DNA of 58,038 nucleotides from Rhodothermaeota bacterium MED-G19. Lineage in GTDB: Bacteria; Bacteroidota; Bacteroidia; Cytophagales; MED-G16. Below are positions 1 to 8,180 of the stretch, in pieces. The notes beneath the pieces are model-generated. The model was not told where the DNA came from. It saw nothing but the letters and a program-made list of their open reading frames with translations, and made no database searches. Each line of letters begins with the position of its first letter. Within the stretch, counting starts at the first letter, position 1. The stretch covers positions 1 through 58,038 of the forward strand of contig NTKI01000009.1 in NCBI GenBank assembly GCA_002457315.1, read 5' to 3'. The translations under genes and the position numbers were made by a program.

Positions 1-1
1 T

Positions 2-784
2 AAGGATGTGAATATTGCTGGTGGTCAAGTTGCTTTAGTGTCAAAAGATAATGCCGCCTCAGCGATATCACTTACCGCAAATATTGGTTCAAGTGAAACT
101 ATCGTAGTGACTAACACTCAAGGTACCACAGATGGTATTGATGATGCTGGTGCAATTGAATTAAGTGCAGCAGCTGGAGGAATTGGACTAGCATGGAGTG
201 ACAGCAAAGACTTATGGGCCGAAGGAGGTAGGACGGTAATAACTGCTAACGAAGACGCTGCAGACGCAATAAAACTGCACGCTGATGCAGGGACCTCTCA
301 GACTATAAATTTGGTTAATGATGCAGGAACTAATGCCGCCGCAATAGCTCTTACCTCAACTGCTGGGGGTGTGACTATAACAACCGCTTCTTCTTCAGCG
401 ACAAGTGTAAATGGAAACCTTACGGGGACAAGCTCTAATACATCTGCAAATACAGGAGCCATATCAGGATTTGATGCCTCTCTTAATGCGGCAACTCTTT
501 CTAGTAATAGTTATACTTTAGTTGCCTCTGACAATGGTAAAGTGGTAACTATTGATAACAATACAACCGCAGCTACAGTTGTTATCCCAACTGGTTTAGG
601 AGATGGATTTAATTGTCTAATTGTACAGAAGGGGAATCATCAAACAACTATTAGTCCAGTAAGTGGATCAGTTACTATTGCCAATAGAAGCTCTGAGACT
701 AAAACAGCTGCGCAATATGCTGTGATATCTATTATAAATATAGGATCTGAGACATATATCGTTTCTGGAGACACAGGATCTTAA
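2..784 (+). CDS. Repeat-rich surface or tail-fibre-like protein, 3' part only
   Basis: The reading frame is open to the left window edge, so the gene starts outside; the GTG at 8 is only the first possible in-window start and residues are numbered from it. The protein is rich in Ala, Thr, Ser, Gly and Asn. Two related units begin near residues 15 and 82, each with the pattern AA-S/D-AI-x-L followed by a GxSxTI stretch; a second motif, AIxLxxxAGG, recurs near 49 and 112. The last ~95 residues (from about 165) form a beta-rich module (TLVASDNGKVV, then VVIP, then YIVSGD) that resembles C-terminal modules of phage tail fibres and large marine adhesin-like proteins. It has few charged residues and no enzyme motif. 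A structural or surface role is inference. The downstream LamG gene follows after 11 bases, so the two are probably co-transcribed. Confidence 0.6.
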   Translation, partial: KDVNIAGGQVALVSKDNAASAISLTANIGSSETIVVTNTQGTTDGIDDAGAIELSAAAGGIGLAWSDSKDLWAEGGRTVITANEDAADAIKLHADAGTSQTINLVNDAGTNAAAIALTSTAGGVTITTASSSATSVNGNLTGTSSNTSANTGAISGFDASLNAATLSSNSYTLVASDNGKVVTIDNNTTAATVVIPTGLGDGFNCLIVQKGNHQTTISPVSGSVTIANRSSETKTAAQYAVISIINIGSETYIVSGDTGS

Positions 785-795
785 AATCTTTATAA

Positions 796-2013
796 TTGAA
801 ATATTTTTATTTCTTTTTTTTAATAAATATCAATATTTGTTTCTCACAGATTCTTCCACCTTCTGTTGCAGTACATCATAAATTAAGCTCTTCAGACTCT
901 GATGAGTCTTTTGTTATAGACTTTGATAACGATGACGACTGTACTAGTAATTGCAGCTCTTCTTTCTATGGTGAGGTGCCATGGACTACAAATTTATCAA
1001 CTTATTCAGTTAGCATGTGGGTCAAGTCAGGAGATACTGACCCTTCTGAGTGGAGAGCATTTTTTAATACTCACACCCCTAATTCAGGCGGTTTCCAATT
1101 AGATTCAGATGGAAATTATAGATACAGAATGCTCTCAACGGAGGGGAATGCAACGTTTGGAAATAATTCTTTAAAGACGACCTGGGATCATGTTGCTGTA
1201 GTGGCTGACGGTTCTGTTACAAGACTATACTTTAATGGGGCTCTTGCCAATACTGGAAATTGGGTGGAAAGCGACTGGAATGGAATTGAAATTGGAAGAA
1301 ATAGAAACAGTGACAGACCAGGCAACTATTATCTAGATGAAGTTAGGGTATGGGATGTAGCACTATCACAAGCTAACATACAATCTTGGATGCATAAGCC
1401 ACTTTCGAATTCTCACCCAAATTATGGCGACTTACAGGTTTACTTTCAGATGAATAGTAGTAGTATTTCTGGAAATACATTGTCTGACGCTAGTGGAAAT
1501 AATAATAATGCAACACTATATAATTCGTCAGGAATTAATACATCGTCAAGCAATGTTCCAGTTGTTGATTTGATAAGTAGTTACCAAACTGATGTAGAAG
1601 GTATATGGACTTCAACTGGAACCTCTGACAGTGAAGCTTCTGATGGATTATCTATGGTTGTGGGCTCTGCCTTAGCCGAAGCGAACTTTGTTGTTTTTGG
1701 AAATAACAACGATGATACTGGCACAACGTCTTCAAGTCTGTCTGGAATATCAAAGAGATCTAAAAGAGAGTGGAACTGTGATGAGAAGGGGACAGTGACA
1801 GCAGATGTTAAGATAGATATCAGTAATGCAACTGGTCACAGCGGATCAATAAGCGCTGCATCAAATTATACACTTCTATTTAAGACATGTGAGTTCTGTA
1901 CTTTCTCAGAAGTAGAAACAGGTGATAGTGCCTCTGGGGATATTATAACATTTTCAAGTGTAGCAATACAAGACGGGATATACTCTATAGCGTCAGCAGA
2001 CTCTAATCTATAA
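796..2013 (+). CDS. Secreted LamG/concanavalin A-like domain protein
   Basis: The start is TTG, the first start codon after the previous stop, and gives an N-terminal signal peptide (hydrophobic Tyr/Phe/Ile core, likely cleavage after CFSQ near residue 18). Residues ~65-205 match a LamG/jellyroll fold: YSVSMWVKSGD near 70, a DHVAVV strand, LYFNGALANTG, and the typical ending LDEVRVWDVALS. Such domains bind carbohydrates or other surface ligands. The C-terminal part (~260-405) is Ser/Thr-rich with a run of Asn/Asp and four Cys late on (WNCDEKG, TCEFC); I do not recognise it and see no clear type IX secretion tail. It is probably paired with the preceding repeat protein as a surface unit. The LamG call is good; the ligand is unknown. 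Confidence 0.7.
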   Translation: MKYFYFFFLININICFSQILPPSVAVHHKLSSSDSDESFVIDFDNDDDCTSNCSSSFYGEVPWTTNLSTYSVSMWVKSGDTDPSEWRAFFNTHTPNSGGFQLDSDGNYRYRMLSTEGNATFGNNSLKTTWDHVAVVADGSVTRLYFNGALANTGNWVESDWNGIEIGRNRNSDRPGNYYLDEVRVWDVALSQANIQSWMHKPLSNSHPNYGDLQVYFQMNSSSISGNTLSDASGNNNNATLYNSSGINTSSSNVPVVDLISSYQTDVEGIWTSTGTSDSEASDGLSMVVGSALAEANFVVFGNNNDDTGTTSSSLSGISKRSKREWNCDEKGTVTADVKIDISNATGHSGSISAASNYTLLFKTCEFCTFSEVETGDSASGDIITFSSVAIQDGIYSIASADSNL

Positions 2014-2036
2014 TTTTTCTTATATTTAAGAAAAAT
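2013..2036. repeat. Perfect 10-bp AT-rich inverted repeat after the LamG gene
   Basis: ATTTTTCTTA (2013-2022) and TAAGAAAAAT (2027-2036) are exact reverse complements with a TATT loop. It begins on the last base of the LamG stop codon. It could act as a weak transcription end or 3' mRNA hairpin, but the stem has only one G-C pair and there is no clean T-tract, so terminator activity is uncertain. Confidence 0.4.
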
Positions 2037-2059
2037 ATTATAAACCCAAAATCAAAAAC

Positions 2060-3496
2060 ATGAAAAGAATTAATCTAATAATTACCCTTTTTCTAGGCGT
2101 AATAACATTTACTGATGCCTTATCTCAAGGTAAAATTCCTAAAGATAAGAAGCAACTTATAGATATTCTTGAGTCTAAGGAAGACAGGCTTATAGGAATT
2201 AGTGATAATATATGGGAAGCCGCAGAGACTTCACTTCAAGAATTTAAATCCACAAAATATCTTTCTGAATACGCAGAGGAAAATGGTTTTACTGTGGAGA
2301 GGGGAGTCGCAGGAATGCCTACAGCATTTACTGCTACTTACGGTTCAGGTAGACCTATAATTGGAATTTTGGGAGAATTTGATGCAAATGCTGGAATCTC
2401 TCAGAAGAGACAATCTACAAAGGAACCCCTTGTTAAGGGTGCTGCAGGTCACGGGTGTGGCCATAATATATACGGTACCGCAAGTCTAGGGGCTGCAATA
2501 GCTATAAAAGAGATGATAGAATCAGGACAGATTAAGGGGACAGTACGTTTCTACGGAACACCTGCTGAGGAAACAATCTTTGGAAAGGTTTGGATGGTGA
2601 GAGATGGTCTTTTTGATGACTTAGATTTATGTATGGACTGGCACCCAAGCTCTGAGATATCTGCCAGCACACAAAGTAGTAAGGCTCTAGTAGACTTTCG
2701 ATTGAAGTTTTACGGAGACGCAGCCCATGCCTCTGGAGATCCTTGGAATGGTAACAGTGCAGTTGATGCTATGGAATTATACACTACAGGATTAAATTAT
2801 TATAGGGAACACATCATGCCTACAGCTAGAATTCATTATGATATTGAGAAGGCGGGTGACGTTGTAAATGTTGTCCCTGAGTATGCCCAGATATGGACAA
2901 GACTCAGAGAAAATGACAAGGGAGAAGTGGATGTCCTTTATGAAAGAGCTAAAAAAATTGCTGAGGGAGCAGCTATGATGGCAAATGTAGACTATGAGTT
3001 AAATCTCATTTCTGGTATTTATGAGATTATCCCTAGTAGGTCTGGAGCTGCAATAGTTCAAAAGAACCTTGAGATGTTGGGTGATATAAAATATTCTGAA
3101 TACGAGATAAATTATGCAAACACCATTCTTAAGGCATCTGGAAAAGAGCTTAAAGGTTTAGATGGAAAGATTAAACCAATAAAACCAACTATCCCAGCAC
3201 AGGGTGGATCTACAGACGTAGGAGACGTTAGCCAGATTGTACCTGTTGTCAGGCTTGGGGTAACAACAGCAGGAAGTGGTGGGCCATGGCATTCGTGGGC
3301 AGTGGTAGCTTGTACGGGTATGTCTATAGGTCATAAGTGTCTTATGTATGCATCAAAGGCATTGTCAATGACAATGTTAGATTTCTATAAAAATCCTAAG
3401 ATGATAGATGAGGTTAAGAAAGAGTTTATTGAGAGGAAAGGAGATAAAGTTTATGATCCAAGAATTCCTCCTGGACCACCAAAGTTAATAGATTAG
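2060..3496 (+). CDS. Secreted M20-family amidohydrolase (AbgB-like)
   Basis: A 478-residue zinc hydrolase of the M20/amidohydrolase family, nearest in appearance to the p-aminobenzoyl-glutamate hydrolase subunit B group. It begins with a signal peptide (hydrophobic core, then ALSQG near residue 23), so it probably acts in the periplasm. Metal-site motifs are visible: GHGCGHN near residue 130, PAEE near 168-171, MDWHP near 193-197, and a late GGPWHSW motif near 410-415. Family members cleave amide bonds of N-acylated amino acids or dipeptide-like substrates. It ends 4 bases inside the convergent crtZ gene. Substrate cannot be decided from sequence. The upstream gap has an AT inverted repeat but no recognisable promoter. 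Confidence 0.85.
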   Translation: MKRINLIITLFLGVITFTDALSQGKIPKDKKQLIDILESKEDRLIGISDNIWEAAETSLQEFKSTKYLSEYAEENGFTVERGVAGMPTAFTATYGSGRPIIGILGEFDANAGISQKRQSTKEPLVKGAAGHGCGHNIYGTASLGAAIAIKEMIESGQIKGTVRFYGTPAEETIFGKVWMVRDGLFDDLDLCMDWHPSSEISASTQSSKALVDFRLKFYGDAAHASGDPWNGNSAVDAMELYTTGLNYYREHIMPTARIHYDIEKAGDVVNVVPEYAQIWTRLRENDKGEVDVLYERAKKIAEGAAMMANVDYELNLISGIYEIIPSRSGAAIVQKNLEMLGDIKYSEYEINYANTILKASGKELKGLDGKIKPIKPTIPAQGGSTDVGDVSQIVPVVRLGVTTAGSGGPWHSWAVVACTGMSIGHKCLMYASKALSMTMLDFYKNPKMIDEVKKEFIERKGDKVYDPRIPPGPPKLID

Positions 3497-3942
3497 TCTT
3501 TTTTGACATCATATTTTTTTGGAGCAAATAAGAAACCAAACGCTTTTGCACCCTCTTTTGTATGAACTTTATGGTGCACAAAGTGTGCATTCATAATTCT
3601 TTTCATGTAGGGACTAGTTGCCTTAAAGTTTATCTTAATTCTTCTGTGGACGATAATGTCATGGAAAATAAGATAAGCAACCCCATATAAGAAGATACCT
3701 ATGCCAAAGTACTTAAGAATTGAGTAAGCCTCATAAGTATACCCAAGATATATTAGAAGAATTGATGGTATAGAGAAAACAACCGCAAAAAGGTCATTAA
3801 GCTCTAGGATGTGATCATGTTTTTTATGATGGGATTTGTGCCAAGTCCAGAGTATACCGTGCATGATATACTTGTGTGTAAACCAGGCTACTCCCTCCAT
3901 AAAAAAAAATGTCCCAAGGACAATTAAAATATTGACTAACAT
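3493..3942 (-). CDS. crtZ: Beta-carotene hydroxylase, CrtZ type
   Basis: A 149-residue membrane di-iron hydroxylase of the fatty acid hydroxylase superfamily. The His boxes of carotene 3-hydroxylases are all present: H23/H28 (HKYIMH), H35/H38/H39 (HKSHH), H94/H99 (HDIIVHRR) and H120/H123/H124 (HFVHH). Hydrophobic segments at both ends and in the middle fit an inner-membrane protein. CrtZ adds hydroxyl groups to the beta rings of beta-carotene to give cryptoxanthin and zeaxanthin. It is the last gene of the minus-strand run crtB - lycopene cyclase - ispH - crtZ, 4 bases after ispH. Its 3' end overlaps the convergent M20 gene by 4 bases, leaving no room for a terminator between them. Confidence 0.93.
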   Translation of the reverse strand: MLVNILIVLGTFFFMEGVAWFTHKYIMHGILWTWHKSHHKKHDHILELNDLFAVVFSIPSILLIYLGYTYEAYSILKYFGIGIFLYGVAYLIFHDIIVHRRIKINFKATSPYMKRIMNAHFVHHKVHTKEGAKAFGFLFAPKKYDVKKD

Positions 3943-3946
3943 ATTT

Positions 3947-4792
3947 TTAAAATTCTAAAATTTTCTCTTTTACTTCTTCCATCAGCCACATTGGAGTAGA
4001 TGTCGCACCACAAACACCAACCTTTTCTTTCTTTCCAAACCAATCTTTTTTCAGCTCTTCAGATGAGGATACGAAATAAGATTTCTCATTGTTTTTCTTA
4101 CACACATTATATAATGCATTTCCATTAGAAGATTTAGTTCCTGACACAAAAATAATCTTGTCAAAATTTGTAGAGAAATCTTGAAGTTGAGTATCACGGT
4201 TACTTACCTGTCTACATAGGGTATCATTGACATTAACGTCAGTTCCAGACTTTGTTAAAGTGGATACAATTTCATGAAATTTTTCTTTACTTTTTGTTGT
4301 CTGAGTATACAACGTAATTGACTCTGGTAATGAGTCTAGGTCTAATTCTTTTATATCTTGAAATACTATGGCATCTTTCCCAGTTTGTCCCATAAGACCT
4401 TTTACCTCTGGATGGCCGTGTTTACCATATATATAAATTTTTTCTTCTTTATCATGAGATTTTTTAATTCTATTCTGGAGTTTAAGAACTACTGGGCAAG
4501 AGGCATCTATAAGAGTTATGTTGTTCTTTATAGCAAGCTCATAAGTAGAGGGTGGTTCTCCGTGAGCTCTGATGAGAACTTTAATATCTTTCATCTCCTT
4601 AAGTTTGTCGTGATCTATAATTTCTAAGCCCATTTTCTCAAGCCTAGTAACTTCTCTGTCATTATGTACTATATCACCAAGACAGTATAGCTCTCCCTCC
4701 TCATTTAAGATGTCTTCTGCCATTTCTATGGCATACTCAACCCCAAAACAAAATCCAGACTTAGTATCAATCGTTACGTCTAATGATAACAT
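3947..4792 (-). CDS. ispH: 4-hydroxy-3-methylbut-2-enyl diphosphate reductase
   Basis: The last enzyme of the MEP isoprenoid pathway, reducing HMBPP to IPP and DMAPP with a [4Fe-4S] cluster. The three cluster cysteines are seen: C15 (KSGFCFGVEYAI), the Cys of IDASCPVV near 100, and the Cys of DTLCRQVSNR near 195. TQTTKS and SGTKSSNGNA phosphate-binding segments are also present. At 281 residues it is in the short, normal range for the family. It lies between lycopene cyclase and crtZ, so the carotenoid precursor supply and pigment genes are probably transcribed together. Gaps are 26 bases upstream and 4 bases downstream. Confidence 0.95.
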   Translation of the reverse strand: MLSLDVTIDTKSGFCFGVEYAIEMAEDILNEEGELYCLGDIVHNDREVTRLEKMGLEIIDHDKLKEMKDIKVLIRAHGEPPSTYELAIKNNITLIDASCPVVLKLQNRIKKSHDKEEKIYIYGKHGHPEVKGLMGQTGKDAIVFQDIKELDLDSLPESITLYTQTTKSKEKFHEIVSTLTKSGTDVNVNDTLCRQVSNRDTQLQDFSTNFDKIIFVSGTKSSNGNALYNVCKKNNEKSYFVSSSEELKKDWFGKKEKVGVCGATSTPMWLMEEVKEKILEF

Positions 4793-4818
4793 AATGTAAA
4801 TTTACTTTATAAAATACT

Positions 4819-5514
4819 TTATAGTGATTTAGACTTAAATTTTTCATAAAATGTTACATTCATGAGTAATAAAAGCATGCTGTAGAAGAAATCTTCAACT
4901 GGAATAGTGACTACTCTGATAAATAAATTCTCTTCGTTATTATACCACACAACTGGATCTGTGAAATGATTGAAGTCAAAATTTCCATCAGTAAGGATTC
5001 CGTTAACTAAAATAAAAGGGATAAGATGAAAAAAATATGATACCAAAAAATTGGCATGATACTCTCTTACTTTATATGAACTATAAACAAGAAACCCTCC
5101 ACAAAATAAAAAATTCCAGAATGTATAAGACCTCTCAAAATTAAGAAAAGATAAGACTAGGAGAGATACACCAGTTATTAAGAGTATTTTTCTAGAGACT
5201 TCATTGTATTTATTTAGACTAAAAAAATATTTAATGCTTTCATAGATAAACACACAGGAGAAAGGAATAATAATAAAAAAAAGCCACTCCTCAATAGGTA
5301 GAGATAATATATTAATACCTGATGTGTGGGTCTCACTAAAACCCCAGACACCTTCTTTTGTAAATATGACATCCCAAACTATAAAAAAAGATGCAGTTAT
5401 ACATAATGAGGGAAATAGGTATTTAAATTTTGAAGCATATTCAAATCGTCTGTCCCATGAGGCAAGAAGCGGAAATGATAATGTAAAAAGTAATAGCTTA
5501 AAGTATAGAGTCAC
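4819..5514 (-). CDS. Lycopene beta-cyclase, CrtYcd membrane type
   Basis: A 231-residue, very hydrophobic protein with about six or more membrane segments, made of two similar halves. Each half carries the PxE(E/D) motif of the lycopene cyclase domain: PIEEWLFF near residue 72 and PVEDFFYS near 205. This is the non-flavin cyclase type (fused CrtYc/CrtYd) common in Bacteroidota, which closes both ends of lycopene to form beta-carotene. The start is GTG, and its G is also the last base of the crtB stop codon (TAGTG), so translation of the two is coupled. I leave the symbol empty because naming varies (crtY, crtYcd). Confidence 0.88.
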   Translation of the reverse strand: MTLYFKLLLFTLSFPLLASWDRRFEYASKFKYLFPSLCITASFFIVWDVIFTKEGVWGFSETHTSGINILSLPIEEWLFFIIIPFSCVFIYESIKYFFSLNKYNEVSRKILLITGVSLLVLSFLNFERSYTFWNFLFCGGFLVYSSYKVREYHANFLVSYFFHLIPFILVNGILTDGNFDFNHFTDPVVWYNNEENLFIRVVTIPVEDFFYSMLLLLMNVTFYEKFKSKSL

Positions 5515-6344
5515 TAAATAGGATTTAAATATGCTGATAAAAATATTATAAATTTTTTAAAGTTAGATACTCTAATCCTCTCGCTCTTTATTTTTTTATG
5601 GTCAAGTCTCTTTATCTTATTTAGTAACTCCCTATAATAATTATATGATAAGTACACACCATTCCTAGCAACAGCAGGAAGTTTTTTTATGCCTAAAAGC
5701 GCATTATTAAATTCTCCCTCAATATCATCTTCAATTTTTTTCTTATCTTCTTCAGTGAATGATTCAAAATCCACACTTGGGAAGTATACTCTTCCCCTCT
5801 CATCATAATCACTTCTTATGTCTCTAAGAAAATTTACCTTTTGAAACGCAGAACCCAAGCTAATAGCGTAGGTTTCAAGTTTATCATATGATTTTTCTTC
5901 ATTACAAAAAACTTTTAGACACATGAGCCCGACAACTTCTGCGGAGCCGTATATATATTTCTTGTACTCTTGTCCATTGAATTTTTTCATGGAAAGGTCC
6001 ATTCTCATACTGTCTAGAAATGCTTTTATGTGTTTCTCTTCAATCTTGAATTTATTTACTGTAAGCTGAAACGCGTGAAGTATAGGGTTTGTTGAGAAGT
6101 TATCTTTTATTGAGATAAATGTCTCATCTTCAAATTTATTTAAAATCTTTTCCTTATCAAGGTCATGGAAAGTATCAACAATTTCATCTGCAAACCTCAC
6201 AAATCCATAGATATTATAAATGTCTTTGTGTATCCTTTTGTTCAGTGTGTATATCCCAAGTGAGAATGAGGTACTATAGCTTTTTGTTACAAGTTCACTG
6301 CAGTTAGTGCTAACTTCATTATATAATTTTATTGCACTTTCCAT
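5514..6344 (-). CDS. crtB: Phytoene synthase
   Basis: A 276-residue squalene/phytoene synthase-family enzyme that joins two GGPP molecules to make phytoene, the first committed carotenoid step. Both Mg-diphosphate motifs are visible: DEIVD in RFADEIVD near residue 50, and DIRSD in NFLRDIRSD near 173, followed by RGRVYFP typical of CrtB. Length is near the family norm. Its stop codon shares one base with the GTG start of lycopene cyclase. The start lies 5 bases downstream of the CotH-like gene's end, so the two are probably on one transcript. Confidence 0.94.
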   Translation of the reverse strand: MESAIKLYNEVSTNCSELVTKSYSTSFSLGIYTLNKRIHKDIYNIYGFVRFADEIVDTFHDLDKEKILNKFEDETFISIKDNFSTNPILHAFQLTVNKFKIEEKHIKAFLDSMRMDLSMKKFNGQEYKKYIYGSAEVVGLMCLKVFCNEEKSYDKLETYAISLGSAFQKVNFLRDIRSDYDERGRVYFPSVDFESFTEEDKKKIEDDIEGEFNNALLGIKKLPAVARNGVYLSYNYYRELLNKIKRLDHKKIKSERIRVSNFKKFIIFLSAYLNPI

Positions 6345-6349
6345 AAATA

Positions 6350-7384
6350 TTACCCTCTACACTTGCTAAGAATTTTGTCTTTGAATTCACTTTCTGACTT
6401 CAATATATCAAAGAACGATTTTATGTATTTGGTTAACCTATTATACTCCTTCTCATTAAAATTATCCTTGTATACATTTAGTCTGCTATATATATTTTCT
6501 TCTTTTGAGATGTAAAGTTCTCTCATAGAAGCAAATATTTCTGGGTCTCTTTTGCAGAGACCTCTATATACTCTTTCTGTCACACTTGATATCTTAAGCA
6601 TTGGATTAGGCTTGGCATAGTACGCATTAACTAATCCGCTATGATCAAAATCATAAGGTATAGCAATAAGTTTTTTCCCATTAAAAAACATTTCTGTATT
6701 ATGCTGATATGCCATTGACCAGTCCGTATTGCCAATCATATACGAAAACATCGCAAAATTTATTGCAGACGAATCGGTAACGATTAGAGGACTAACTCTT
6801 CTCTTAGGAAATTTTTTTATATCATGTCTTTTTGCAACTTTGTTATCATCTTCGATCAAGAACGCAAACATGGTGTGTTCAATCTCTTTATTCCCTTTCT
6901 TTTCAATAATTTTCAAGGTCAAGGGTTGAGTTTTGAGGTAAACACCAGAAACCTCCTCAAAAAACTTATAAGCTAACAACTCTTTATATATAAGTTCGTC
7001 TTTTCCTTTCTCATTTTGACAAGGCACCACTAACTTAAGTTTTCTGTTATTTTCAAATATTGTATTTTCAGCCTGTTTCTTTTTAATCTCCAATCGCATG
7101 GGCTTGAAATAACAAATCTTCTTTCTAAAGTTTCCTCTTACCCTAATTCTTACTGTCATAGAGTCTTTCTCTAGTCCATTTCCAGAAAAGACCATTGTAG
7201 ACTTAATAAAAGTTGAGTCATTAGTATTTTTATAGAGTTCTTTAAAGTCAAAAGACAACTGAGCATTTAGATTTAAGTTATCAGAAAACAATTCTGAATT
7301 TTGAGATTGAGCTATATTTATAAAATTAATAAAATATAAAGTACATAATAATAGAATATTTTTAGTTTGTTTATTAAATTTCAT
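6350..7384 (-). CDS. Secreted CotH-kinase-like protein
   Basis: A 344-residue protein with a signal peptide (hydrophobic core ending in IAQSQN near residue 27). It resembles the CotH kinase-like family found in Bacteroidota: an N-terminal half with MTVRIRVRGNFRKK (the usual 'RxRG' strand near 75-90), then GNTDWSMAYQHN near 222-233 and IPYDFDHSG near 245-253, which correspond to the catalytic GNxD...HN and DFD segments of CotH. Spore-coat CotH phosphorylates secreted proteins; the function of marine bacterial versions is unknown. It heads the run that contains crtB, lycopene cyclase, ispH and crtZ. Its ATG is only 4 bases from the divergent bestrophin-like ATG, so its promoter must lie inside that gene. 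Confidence 0.65.
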   Translation of the reverse strand: MKFNKQTKNILLLCTLYFINFINIAQSQNSELFSDNLNLNAQLSFDFKELYKNTNDSTFIKSTMVFSGNGLEKDSMTVRIRVRGNFRKKICYFKPMRLEIKKKQAENTIFENNRKLKLVVPCQNEKGKDELIYKELLAYKFFEEVSGVYLKTQPLTLKIIEKKGNKEIEHTMFAFLIEDDNKVAKRHDIKKFPKRRVSPLIVTDSSAINFAMFSYMIGNTDWSMAYQHNTEMFFNGKKLIAIPYDFDHSGLVNAYYAKPNPMLKISSVTERVYRGLCKRDPEIFASMRELYISKEENIYSRLNVYKDNFNEKEYNRLTKYIKSFFDILKSESEFKDKILSKCRG

Positions 7385-7388
7385 TTCT

Positions 7389-8180
7389 ATGATATTAAAA
7401 AAGTATACAAGCGCATTAAATTTTAGAACTCTAATTTCTGTAATTATTTCTTTGATTGCAACCTGGATCGCATATAAGTATCAACTAACATATAATTTAG
7501 ATTTGACAATTATTTCGGTAGCAGTTGTTTTCCCAATTGTCTTTACTTTGGGAAGCGCATTTCAAAGGAGGGAGAAGGCTTTAGAACACTTGGGAAGAGC
7601 TAAAGGTGCTTTAGCATCTATAAAATATTGCTTCTCTGCCTCAAAAAAAATATCAGATGCTGATAAAGAAAAAGTTTACAGTCAAGTGGTTAATGTTAAA
7701 AAACAATTAATTACTTTTCTTTATTCTGAGTCTAATGATAAGACAGAGTTAAATAATTCAATAGCAAAAATTCAAGATTTCATTATGTTACACAGGGAGT
7801 CTCTCGGGGGGAGTCTCTCTTTAAGAGTATATAGATTAATGCGTGACGTGATCATGGGAATTGAGAACACTATTTCTATAAAGGTTCATAGGACGCCACA
7901 AAGCATAAGAGCATACTGTGAGTTATTTATATACATATTCCCATTTTATTATGCACCAACTCTTATTTATAATATTGGTAATGCTTCTATGGGGCTGGAG
8001 ATAGGTTCCACATTTGGAGGATCAGAAATTGTTGATACGACATTTCTTGTTTATGCACTGAATATTATAATTTCATTTATTCTCATATCATTGTTTAATG
8101 TACAGGAGCAAATTGAGAATCCTTTTGATGGAGACGGAATGGATGATATTAAACTTGAAAACTACGAATTAGATTATTAG
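7389..8180 (+). CDS. Bestrophin-like (UPF0187) chloride-channel family protein
   Basis: A 263-residue membrane protein. Two N-terminal hydrophobic segments (about 14-30 and 38-55) and two C-terminal ones (about 178-195 and 222-240) surround a charged helical middle. The C-terminal segment IENPFDGDGMDDI matches the conserved bestrophin 'IExPFGxDxxDL' signature, and RTPQSIRAY near 174 matches the usual region before the third membrane segment. Bestrophins are pentameric anion channels. It is the only plus-strand gene within the carotenoid region, starting 4 bases from the divergent CotH-like gene and ending 4 bases inside the convergent crtI gene. Family assignment is fairly secure; ion selectivity is not known. 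Confidence 0.72.
   Translation: MILKKYTSALNFRTLISVIISLIATWIAYKYQLTYNLDLTIISVAVVFPIVFTLGSAFQRREKALEHLGRAKGALASIKYCFSASKKISDADKEKVYSQVVNVKKQLITFLYSESNDKTELNNSIAKIQDFIMLHRESLGGSLSLRVYRLMRDVIMGIENTISIKVHRTPQSIRAYCELFIYIFPFYYAPTLIYNIGNASMGLEIGSTFGGSEIVDTTFLVYALNIIISFILISLFNVQEQIENPFDGDGMDDIKLENYELDY

Noticed and set aside
796-2013. Type IX secretion C-terminal signal on the LamG protein
   Set aside because: The end lacks the usual conserved sorting-domain pattern; the C-terminal part stays unassigned.
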